Shown: piece after piece, positions 6,880 through 12,588 of the stretch
Layout: the number at the start of each line of letters is the position of its first letter
How positions within the stretch are numbered: the first letter of the stretch is position 1
Assembly: GCA_044235825.1 (NCBI GenBank)
Contig: JBIIHL010000037.1
Span: 1 to 12,588, forward strand
Source of the DNA: CANGYM01 sp044235825
GTDB lineage: Bacteria; Pseudomonadota; Alphaproteobacteria; JAJTHO01; CANGYM01
DNA length: 12,588 nucleotides
Direction of reading: 5' to 3'
The notes under the pieces: model-generated
What the model saw: only the letters and a program-made list of their open reading frames with translations
Databases searched by the model: none
What the model was told of the DNA's origin: nothing
Made by a program: the position numbers and the translations under genes

Positions 6880-8307
6880 ATGTCTCACCAAAACATAGGA
6901 AAAATTACCCAGGTTATGGGGGCCGTAATTGATGTTAAATTTTCCGCCCCTTTGCCGGATATCAAAAATGCCCTGCACGTGGACAATCATGGCCAATTGT
7001 TGGTTTTGGAAGTCGCGCAGCATTTGGGCGACGGTGAAGTCCGCTGTTTGGCCATGGATGTGACCAACGGTCTGACCCGTGGGCAGGACGTTGTGGACAG
7101 CGGGTCCCCCATTACTGTGCCCGTGGGCAAAGAAACATTGGGCCGTATTTTTAACGTGTTGGGCGACCCCATTGACGAGCGCGAGGCCGTTCAGGGCCAA
7201 ACCCGCTGGAGCATCTACCGCGAAGCCCCCGATCTTGAGGATCAATCCACCGACTCTGAAATTTTGGTGACGGGGATTAAGGTTGTGGACCTTTTGGCAC
7301 CCTATGCCAAGGGTGGAAAAATCGGTCTGTTCGGCGGCGCCGGTGTGGGCAAAACCGTTTTGATCATGGAGCTGATCAACAACATCGCCAAAGCCCACGG
7401 GGGCTATTCCGTATTCGCCGGTGTGGGCGAGCGTACGCGGGAAGGCAACGACCTGTACCACGAAATGATTGATTCCAAAGTCATTGATTTAAACGGCGAT
7501 GCCTCGAAAGTGGCGCTGGTCTACGGACAGATGAACGAGCCCCCCGGGGCCCGTGCCCGTGTGGCCCTGACAGGTCTGACCATGGCGGAATACTTCCGCG
7601 ATGAAGAGGGGCAGGACGTTCTGTTTTTCGTGGATAACATTTTCCGGTTCACACAGGCAGGGTCCGAAGTGTCCGCGCTTTTGGGCCGTATTCCCTCCGC
7701 CGTGGGGTATCAGCCCACCTTGGCCAGTGAAATGGGGGAACTGCAGGAACGCATCACCAGCACAAAAAATGGGTCCATTACCTCTGTTCAGGCCATTTAT
7801 GTCCCTGCGGATGACTTGACCGACCCCGCGCCGGCGGCGTCCTTTGCGCACTTGGATGCCACAACCGTTTTGTCCCGTAGTATTGCGGAGCAGGGGATTT
7901 ACCCTGCGGTGGATCCGTTGGATTCCACGTCCCGCATCCTGTCTGCCGATGTGGTGGGCGATGAACATTACGCCGTGGCCCGTCAGGTCCAAAAAGTCCT
8001 GCAATCCTATAAATCTCTGCAAGACATCATCGCCATTTTGGGGATGGATGAATTGTCCGAGGAAGACAAACTCACCGTGGCCCGCGCCAGAAAAATTCAG
8101 CGGTTCCTGTCCCAGCCCTTCCACGTGGCGGAGGTCTTTACGGGATCCCCAGGGGTGTTTGTACCGCTGGCGGAAACCATTCGCGGGTTTAGGGAAATTT
8201 TGGACGGTCACTACGACCACCTGCCAGAGGCCGCGTTTTACATGGTGGGCACCATTGACGAAGTCAAAGAAAAGGCCAAAAAAATGGCCGTGAAAATGGC
8301 AGCCTAA
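6880..8307 (+). CDS. atpD: ATP synthase F1 subunit beta (catalytic)
   Basis: The catalytic subunit of F1, three copies. Its 475 residues contain the Walker A motif GGAGVGKT at 152-159, with Lys158 contacting phosphate, and the general base Glu184 in VGERTREG, both three positions later than in E. coli. The family signature PAVDPLDSTS and the DELSEED loop (390-396), which pushes on gamma, are intact. A clear ribosome site (AAAGG, about 9 nt before the start) lies in the 17 nt gap after atpG. No irregularities seen. Confidence 0.99.
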   Translation: MSHQNIGKITQVMGAVIDVKFSAPLPDIKNALHVDNHGQLLVLEVAQHLGDGEVRCLAMDVTNGLTRGQDVVDSGSPITVPVGKETLGRIFNVLGDPIDEREAVQGQTRWSIYREAPDLEDQSTDSEILVTGIKVVDLLAPYAKGGKIGLFGGAGVGKTVLIMELINNIAKAHGGYSVFAGVGERTREGNDLYHEMIDSKVIDLNGDASKVALVYGQMNEPPGARARVALTGLTMAEYFRDEEGQDVLFFVDNIFRFTQAGSEVSALLGRIPSAVGYQPTLASEMGELQERITSTKNGSITSVQAIYVPADDLTDPAPAASFAHLDATTVLSRSIAEQGIYPAVDPLDSTSRILSADVVGDEHYAVARQVQKVLQSYKSLQDIIAILGMDELSEEDKLTVARARKIQRFLSQPFHVAEVFTGSPGVFVPLAETIRGFREILDGHYDHLPEAAFYMVGTIDEVKEKAKKMAVKMAA

Positions 8308-8310
8308 CCC

Positions 8311-8577
8311 ATGACCGACCCCATCACGCTGGATTTGGTGACGCCGGAAAAACGGGTTTGTCAGGAACCCTATACCATGATCGTGTTGCCCGGGGCAGAG
8401 GGCGAAGTGGGCATCCTGTCCCAGCACCAACCCATCATCCTGACGCTGAAGGCCGGCGATATCCGCCTGTATCAGGGCACCACCGTCACCAAAACCATCC
8501 CCATCACCGGCGGTTTTGCCGAATTTTCCGGCGAAGTCTGCCGCGTTTTGGCCGATGGGGAATCCACGCCCAGCTGA
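8311..8577 (+). CDS. atpC: ATP synthase F1 subunit epsilon, short form without the helical C-terminal domain
   Basis: Epsilon links gamma to the c-ring and in many bacteria inhibits ATP hydrolysis through a movable C-terminal helix pair. This product is only 88 residues and covers the N-terminal beta-sandwich: LDLVTPEKRV near the start, then the conserved VLPGAEGEVGILSQHQPII and the strand GGFAEFSGEVCRVLADGE. The family is usually about 130-140 residues, so the two-helix domain is missing. The other frames after the stop do not resemble the missing helices, so this looks like a genuine short form, not a recent frameshift. Some alphaproteobacterial epsilons are short, and inhibition can be done by the separate zeta protein (family knowledge). 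It starts 3 nt after atpD without a clear Shine-Dalgarno, implying coupling. No convincing terminator exists in the 74 nt before the convergent PBP gene. Confidence 0.92.
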   Translation: MTDPITLDLVTPEKRVCQEPYTMIVLPGAEGEVGILSQHQPIILTLKAGDIRLYQGTTVTKTIPITGGFAEFSGEVCRVLADGESTPS

Positions 8578-8651
8578 GGGGGATGGACAAAACCTGTGGG
8601 GGGCGGGCGTAAGGGGCCTGTGTATCCTCCAACACAACAGGGCTGATTGCC

Positions 8652-10496
8652 CTACCGCTTCCCTCCACTCACCATCATATCGCGCCACAGCATGGTGGGC
8701 AGGGTGCCGCCGGTGACATTGTCCATGGGTGTGCGGTCATCGTTGCCCATCCAAACCCCTGTGACCAAAGCATCCGTGTACCCAACAAACCACGCATCCC
8801 GTTCATCCTGACTGGTGCCGGTTTTTCCGGCGGCGGTTTGTCCGGGCAATTGTGCGGCGCGGCCCGTGCCGGCGGGGTCCTCGACCACCGCCCGCAGCAG
8901 GCTGTCCATGGTGGTGACGGTGGCTTCATCCACCAGACGTCGGGTTTTTTCGCTGCCTTTGCGCTGATACAGGACATTGCCGCTTTGATCCACAACCCGC
9001 GTGATGCCAAATGGCAACACCAGATGCCCCTGATTGCGCAAAACGGCGTAGGCCGTGGTCAGTTCCATCAGGGACACCTCACTGCTGCCCAGTGCCGTGC
9101 TCAGATCCGGCCGCAGCGGCGAGCTGATGCCCATAGACCGTGCCTGCGCCAACACAGGACGCACCCCCACCGCCTGCATAAGGCGGATATGGGGGATGTT
9201 ATAGGATTTGATGAAGGCCTCCCTCAGGGTGACGGTGCCATGAAATTGATTTTGAAAATTTTGGGGTTTCCATGTTTTGATGCTTAGCGGGGTGTCCTCC
9301 AGCGGGCTGGTGGGGGTGAAGCCGTTTTCCAAAGCCTCCAGCACCACAAAGGTTTTAAAGGCGGACCCAGGTTGCCGCTTGGCTTGGGTGACGTGATTAA
9401 ACTGGGAAAAATCATAGGAAATCCCACCCACCATGGCCACCACCGCGCCATTGGGGCGCAGGGTTACCGTTCCCACCTGAGAAACGTTACGATCCAAAGC
9501 ATACCGATTCATGATGTTTTCCGCCGCCAGATCCGAACGATTTTGCACGTTTAAATCCAACGTCGTATCCACCCGCAGCCAAGCATGATCTTTGGCATTC
9601 ACGTAATAGGGCAGCTGCTCCATAATCCAATCGGTGAAAAAGCGCACGTTGGGACCGGCCAGCGGGCGGCGTATGGCCATGCGGGCCTGTTTGGCTTGGT
9701 TGGCCTGATGCCGTGTGATAAAACCGGATTCCAGCATTTCCTGCAGCACCACGTTACGCCGATCAATGGCTTTTTCGGGACTGCGTAGGGGGTTGAGGTC
9801 CGAGGGGGCCTTCACCAATCCCACAATCAGGGCGGCCTCTGGCAGAGTCAAATCCCGCGCAGATTTCCCAAAAAACCGACTGGATGCTGCATCCACGCCG
9901 TAGGCACCGGCGCCAAAATAAACGCGGTTTAAATACAGGGTCAAAATTTCTTCTTTGGACAGTTTGCGCTCGATCCAAAAGGCCAAAATGGCCTCGCGCA
10001 GCTTTCGATCCATGGATCGCTCGTTGGTCAGGTACAGATTTTTCACCAACTGCTGGGTCAGGGTGCTGCCCCCTTGGACCACGCGCCCCTCATAAAGATT
10101 GATGGTCATGGCCCGCAGCAGAGCCCAGAAATCGAGGCCCCCGTGATTAAAAAAATCCCGATCCTCCACCGCCAACAGGGCCCGCACCAAATGAACGGGA
10201 AAATCGGCATAGCTCAGGGGTTCCCGCATCAGGGGTCCGTAGTTGCTGAGCAATTCTCCACGGGCCGAGAGAATCTCCACCGATGGGGATCCCTGATCTT
10301 TTTGGGTGAGTGTAGAAACGTCCGGCAAATTGTATCCATAAATGCCCAAAAAAACCACAAAGGCAATCAGCCCCCACACCATGAAGGTGACCAGCCACTT
10401 TAACCCCCAAAGCACACCACGACGCTGCCCTTTTTTTGCAAAGGCTCTCTGCTTTTTGGTGCCAACAGTCTGCTTTTTGCGTTTCTTTTTCGCCAT
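8652..10496 (-). CDS. Class A penicillin-binding protein, PBP1A type (transglycosylase and transpeptidase)
   Basis: A bifunctional peptidoglycan synthase of 614 residues anchored in the inner membrane. Order: a very basic cytoplasmic tail (residues 1-28), one transmembrane helix (about 30-54), a GT51 glycosyltransferase domain with EDRDFFNHGG (catalytic Glu111), GGSTLTQQL (142-150), RKLREAILAFWIERKL (Glu168) and KEEILTLYLN (181-190), then a transpeptidase domain with the nucleophile motif PGSAFK (Ser378, Lys381), SYN (431-433) and KTGT (558-561). All catalytic motifs are intact. It is shorter than E. coli PBP1a (about 850) because the inserted OB-like domain is absent, as in compact PBP1A/1C-type proteins. 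Start ATG 10496 has no obvious Shine-Dalgarno. It converges on atpC; a weak hairpin at 8639-8653 overlaps its stop codon. A MITE-like element lies about 75 nt upstream of the start. Confidence 0.95.
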   Translation of the reverse strand: MAKKKRKKQTVGTKKQRAFAKKGQRRGVLWGLKWLVTFMVWGLIAFVVFLGIYGYNLPDVSTLTQKDQGSPSVEILSARGELLSNYGPLMREPLSYADFPVHLVRALLAVEDRDFFNHGGLDFWALLRAMTINLYEGRVVQGGSTLTQQLVKNLYLTNERSMDRKLREAILAFWIERKLSKEEILTLYLNRVYFGAGAYGVDAASSRFFGKSARDLTLPEAALIVGLVKAPSDLNPLRSPEKAIDRRNVVLQEMLESGFITRHQANQAKQARMAIRRPLAGPNVRFFTDWIMEQLPYYVNAKDHAWLRVDTTLDLNVQNRSDLAAENIMNRYALDRNVSQVGTVTLRPNGAVVAMVGGISYDFSQFNHVTQAKRQPGSAFKTFVVLEALENGFTPTSPLEDTPLSIKTWKPQNFQNQFHGTVTLREAFIKSYNIPHIRLMQAVGVRPVLAQARSMGISSPLRPDLSTALGSSEVSLMELTTAYAVLRNQGHLVLPFGITRVVDQSGNVLYQRKGSEKTRRLVDEATVTTMDSLLRAVVEDPAGTGRAAQLPGQTAAGKTGTSQDERDAWFVGYTDALVTGVWMGNDDRTPMDNVTGGTLPTMLWRDMMVSGGKR

Positions 10497-10837
10497 AATC
10501 CAAAGACTACGGCAGCGATCCTAAGAATGGCAACAGGTTTTTTTTTAGGACATTAAAACGGGATCCTGTGGATATAGTGTTTTCAATTTATTTTCGTCCT
10601 GATCCGAGAACAAGCCTAGCGGAGCGATGCCTAGTTGAACCTAAGTGAGCGAAGCCAAGCGCCGTTCGCAGGCCATTAGGGGAATAAAGTGAAAACACTA
10701 TAGGAAACCACAGCCCTTGATAAAAAGACAAAAAAGGCCTCGCTTGTTTACGATATGTTAACCTGTTACGGGGTATACTCTTTTCTAATGTCGCTCCATC
10801 TTGTTTTTTGACGCACGTGTTTTTTTTAATACGTGCG
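10497..10837. other. Non-coding gap between the PBP gene and miaA
   Basis: This 341 nt stretch holds no supportable gene. It contains an inverted-repeat element (10573-10702), a T9 run near 10538-10546, a -10-like TATACT (10774-10779) on the plus strand, and a strong plus-strand terminator overlapping the end of miaA. The PBP promoter must lie in or left of the repeat element on the minus strand; TTGCCA around 10527-10532 is a possible -35, but I see no convincing -10. Confidence 0.7.
10573..10702. mobile_element. MITE-like element with TA ends (possibly IS630/mariner-derived)
   Basis: The left end TATAGTGTTTTCA (10573-10585) is the exact reverse complement of the right end TGAAAACACTATA (10690-10702). 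After one mismatch the pairing goes on for six more bases (TTTATT with AATAAA), giving about 20 bp terminal inverted repeats. The outermost TA on both sides would be the duplicated target dinucleotide typical of IS630/Tc1-mariner elements, leaving a 126 bp body with no ORF. The interior carries two related 20 bp units 25 bp apart (10615-10634 and 10640-10659). This fits a non-autonomous MITE. The family assignment is inference; no transposase is in the window. Confidence 0.65.
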
Positions 10838-10846
10838 TCATTTTTT
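10809..10846 (+). terminator. Strong intrinsic terminator on the plus strand
   Basis: Stem TGACGCACGT (10809-10818) pairs perfectly with ACGTGCGTCA (10831-10840), extendable by one wobble and two A-T pairs around a T6 loop, and is followed by T6 (10841-10846). The U-tract exists only for plus-strand transcription; the minus-strand RNA has A-tracts instead, so this is not a normal terminator for miaA even though it overlaps its stop codon (10840-10838) and its last two Lys codons. No plus-strand gene is visible upstream back to atpC. Confidence 0.75.
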
Positions 10847-11782
10847 ATGGGGCAAGGTTGATAAAATGGCCTTTAGGGCATCATCCAGCGTCGATTCCGT
10901 GACACAAAACGGCAAAACAACATCAGGGGTGACTTGGTGACGGATCCACGTCATTTGCCGTTTGGCATAACGACGCGACGCTTGCATGCCCAAGGTCAAC
11001 ATCTCTGCTTCACTCAGTTTTCCCGACAAAAATCCCGCGATTTCCGGAACCCCAATCATTTTCATGGCAGGGTGATGGGGGGTTAATTGACGTTGCAGCA
11101 GGGATGTCACCTCTTTTAAAGCCCCATCCTGAATCATCTGGGAAAAACGGGCGTTGATGCGGGGGTACAGCTCTGTGCGATCCGGCATCAAGGCCACAAC
11201 GAAAAAGGAATGAGGAGAAGGGCTTTCCTCCCCCCTTAGGGCCTTTGGGCTTTGCCCCGTCATGATCCAAACCTCCGCCGCCCGCAGCAGGCGCAACCGA
11301 TCATGGGGATGAATTTTGGCGACCAAATCCGGATGATACAGGGACAACAGGCGATGATAGGCGGGGGGGGAAACGTCTTCCAATGTGTCCCGAATCAGGG
11401 ACCTCAGGGATTCAGGGGCCGCGGGGCAGTCGATGATGCCCTGCATCAAAACCTTCAGATACATCCCCGTCCCCCCCACAAAAACAGGCTGTTGGTTCTG
11501 GGGCAATACCTGATCCAGCACATGTCTGACATCCCGATACCAATGACCGGCGGAATACAAATCCTCAACCCCCCGATATCCCAAAAGGTAATAGGGAACC
11601 GATTGCCGAAAACCTTCATCCGGCTGGGCGGAGAGGCAAGGAAGCTCTTGATAAACCTGCATGCTGTCTGCATTGATGACGCCAGAGGCCAAACGCAGGG
11701 CCAAATGGTGGCCAAGAAGCGTCTTACCACTGGCCGTAGGGCCAACAATCACAGGAAGGGGGAAGGAGGATGACGTCAACAA
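10838..11782 (-). CDS. miaA: tRNA dimethylallyltransferase MiaA
   Basis: Transfers a dimethylallyl group to N6 of A37 in tRNAs that read codons starting with U (i6A37), which stabilises codon pairing. The 314-residue protein (E. coli 316) has the P-loop GPTASGKT (14-21), the substrate motif NADSMQVY (37-44, catalytic Asp39), VGGTGMYLK (102-110), HPHDRLRLLRAAEV (158-171) and the C-terminal YAKRQMTW (272-279). The start must be TTG at 11782: an in-frame TAA lies immediately upstream and the next possible start, GTG at 11752, would remove part of the first beta strand before the P-loop. No clear Shine-Dalgarno precedes the TTG. It lies 12 nt after the CBS-pair gene, so it is probably co-transcribed and may be translated by coupling or reinitiation. 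Confidence 0.97.
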   Translation of the reverse strand: MLTSSSFPLPVIVGPTASGKTLLGHHLALRLASGVINADSMQVYQELPCLSAQPDEGFRQSVPYYLLGYRGVEDLYSAGHWYRDVRHVLDQVLPQNQQPVFVGGTGMYLKVLMQGIIDCPAAPESLRSLIRDTLEDVSPPAYHRLLSLYHPDLVAKIHPHDRLRLLRAAEVWIMTGQSPKALRGEESPSPHSFFVVALMPDRTELYPRINARFSQMIQDGALKEVTSLLQRQLTPHHPAMKMIGVPEIAGFLSGKLSEAEMLTLGMQASRRYAKRQMTWIRHQVTPDVVLPFCVTESTLDDALKAILSTLPHKK

Positions 11783-11794
11783 TTAAGAATCAGA

Positions 11795-12283
11795 TCAATA
11801 CGCGCCAAAAATATAGGCATCTTTTAACGCCACATCCCGCTGCAGGGTGTCAATGTTGCTCTGAAGAGCGAGATTATTGGCATGCAACCGCTGAGAATGA
11901 GCGCGATACACATCGCGGATGGACAACATAGCCACAGCCACATCCGGACAATCCGACCGCACCACGGGCAAGTGACGGCATCCCTTTTGATCCATCACAT
12001 CCAAAGCATGTTCCACAGGATCCATCAAATCAACACACACAGGAAAATGGGTCATCACGTGGGATAAAGAAGTCTCGGTCAAGGATAAATCCGGCAAAAC
12101 AACACGATTCAGCAGATCCCGCTCTGAAAAAATGCCCTGTAAACGATGGTCTGAATTGACCACCAAAATGGCCCCCACGCGGGCCTGTGCCATCAATCGA
12201 ATCGCATCGCGGACAACATCATCGGGACGCAGGGCATGGGTAACATAGTTACGGATGACATCTTGAACCAAAAGGTTTCTCAT
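11795..12283 (-). CDS. Stand-alone CBS-pair domain protein
   Basis: A 162-residue protein made of two CBS motifs (about residues 8-64 and 76-130), which together form a Bateman module. Both second halves end in the ribose-binding pattern S-x-x-D (Ser53-Glu-Arg-Asp56 and Ser121-Ile-Arg-Asp124), so adenine nucleotide binding is plausible (family knowledge). The tail (about 128-155, HSQRLHANNLALQSNIDTLQRD) looks helical or coiled-coil and could mediate oligomerisation or partner binding; the last residues are YIFGAY. No catalytic domain is attached, so the partner and output are unknown. The start ATG 12283 has a good ribosome site, AGGGAGG, 4 nt upstream. It is the first gene of a likely two-gene unit with miaA and has a well-formed promoter at 12400-12429. 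Confidence 0.9.
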   Translation of the reverse strand: MRNLLVQDVIRNYVTHALRPDDVVRDAIRLMAQARVGAILVVNSDHRLQGIFSERDLLNRVVLPDLSLTETSLSHVMTHFPVCVDLMDPVEHALDVMDQKGCRHLPVVRSDCPDVAVAMLSIRDVYRAHSQRLHANNLALQSNIDTLQRDVALKDAYIFGAY

Positions 12284-12399
12284 AGTCCCTCCCTAAAACA
12301 AAAAATGACGTTTTTGGACGTGCCTGCAGTTCGTGGATGAAAAAGCACGAAGATATCTCATCCTATCAAAAAAATTAAAAAAAGGCAAAAAAAATGAAG

Positions 12400-12429
12400 A
12401 TTGTAAAAACACATGGGCACCTCTAACAA
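12400..12429 (-). promoter_or_regulatory. Predicted sigma-70-type promoter of the CBS-miaA unit
   Basis: On the minus strand TTGTTA (12429-12424) and TACAAT (12405-12400) are 18 nt apart; the -10 matches the consensus at five of six positions. Transcription would start near 12393, leaving a leader of about 110 nt before the ATG at 12283. The -35 lies inside an inverted repeat (12424-12449), so a repressor or activator site overlapping it is conceivable. Confidence 0.55.
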
Positions 12430-12449
12430 CCCTCTTTTAAGAGGTGTTA
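12424..12449. repeat. Operator-like dyad overlapping the -35 of the CBS-miaA promoter
   Basis: TAACAACCCTCTT (12424-12436), a TT spacer, then AAGAGGTGTTA (12439-12449). The inner six bases pair perfectly and the outer parts pair with a two-base insertion on one side. A third copy, AAGAGGGTGTTA, is at 12499-12510 in the same orientation as the second. Confidence 0.45.
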
Positions 12450-12462
12450 TCCGCATAACAGC

Positions 12463-12486
12463 TGTGATTTGGGTTGTGATTTGGGT
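12463..12486. repeat. Tandem repeat, two copies of a 12 bp unit
   Basis: TGTGATTTGGGT occurs twice back to back (12463-12474 and 12475-12486) with no mismatch. It lies between the operator-like repeats, upstream of the CBS promoter. Confidence 0.8.
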
Positions 12487-12514
12487 TTCTTTTCAAAAAA
12501 GAGGGTGTTAAGAG

Positions 12515-12530
12515 GAGGGCTATAGCCCTC
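12515..12530. repeat. Perfect 16 bp palindrome
   Basis: GAGGGCTATAGCCCTC is its own reverse complement. It lies right after the last AAGAGG motif. It could be a dimeric protein site, or a hairpin in a transcript; no T-tract follows, so it is not an intrinsic terminator. Confidence 0.6.
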
Positions 12531-12588
12531 TGGGGGCATATTTTGGGGGGTTGGGCTGTGGATTTTGGGCTTTTTGGGCCCGTTTGTG

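Larger units (their letters stand above)
12284..12588. other. Non-coding, repeat-rich right edge
   Basis: No gene is supportable here. From left to right: the CBS gene leader (A-rich, to about 12393), its promoter (12400-12429), copies of an AAGAGG-TGTTA motif in both orientations (12424-12510), a tandem 12 bp repeat (12463-12486), a 16 bp palindrome (12515-12530) and a G/T-rich tail with several G runs to the window end. The tail could belong to the leader or end of a gene beyond the window. Confidence 0.6.

Noticed and set aside
8617..8653. Small hairpins (CCTGT/ACAGG and AGGGC/GCCCT) between atpC and the PBP gene as terminators.
   Set aside because: The stems are short and neither strand has a U-tract after them.
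7489..8688. A 399-codon open frame on the minus strand opposite atpD and atpC.
   Set aside because: It mirrors well-conserved atpD and atpC, has a composition rich in His, Gly and Gln typical of antisense frames in GC-rich genes, and shows no recognisable domain.
12532..12578. Several G runs at the right edge as a G-quadruplex.
   Set aside because: Loop lengths are uneven and partly long, and the stretch is simply G/T-rich; there is no further support.
1..12588. Search for tRNA or rRNA genes, CRISPR arrays, defence genes or an intact transposase.
   Set aside because: No cloverleaf, rRNA-like segment, regular repeat-spacer array, or transposase or defence motif was recognised.

Overview
The window reads as a chromosomal housekeeping segment of an alphaproteobacterium. 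The main clue is a free-standing F1 operon in the order delta-alpha-gamma-beta-epsilon (atpHAGDC) with no F0 genes next to it. Alphaproteobacteria split their F1 and F0 genes this way, whereas most other bacteria keep one atpBEFHAGDC operon. Coding density is high, base composition is moderate to GC-rich, and intergenic spaces carry small palindromic or MITE-like repeats. I cannot name the genus.

Layout from left to right. (1) 1-2463, minus strand: aconitase AcnA, cut by the left edge of the window, so about 70-80 C-terminal residues are missing. (2) 2464-2751: a gap with a REP-like palindrome nested in a possible miniature mobile element. (3) 2752-3654, minus: an exported six-bladed beta-propeller of the SMP-30/gluconolactonase type. 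(4) 3655-3845: a divergent promoter region. (5) 3846-8577, plus: atpH, atpA, atpG, atpD and atpC, tightly packed with overlaps or gaps of 3-17 nt. The epsilon subunit is short and has only the beta-sandwich domain. (6) 8652-10496, minus: a bifunctional class A penicillin-binding protein, convergent with the atp operon. (7) 10497-10837: a non-coding gap with a 126-130 bp inverted-repeat element ending in TA (MITE-like) and a strong intrinsic terminator that points to the plus strand, where no gene is visible. (8) 10838-12283, minus: a two-gene unit with a stand-alone CBS-pair protein followed 12 nt later by miaA (tRNA i6A37 synthesis), which starts with TTG. (9) 12284-12588: a non-coding, repeat-rich region with a good promoter for the CBS-miaA unit.

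Functionally the window is central energy metabolism (TCA cycle aconitase, F1 catalytic sector), cell-wall synthesis and tRNA modification. I see no defence system, no gene cassette of a new type and no intact transposase. The signals worth a second look are in the gaps: two small repeat elements with mobile-element features, a promoter module shared by two distant minus-strand genes, operator-like repeats at the right edge, and an orphan plus-strand terminator that may end a small RNA.
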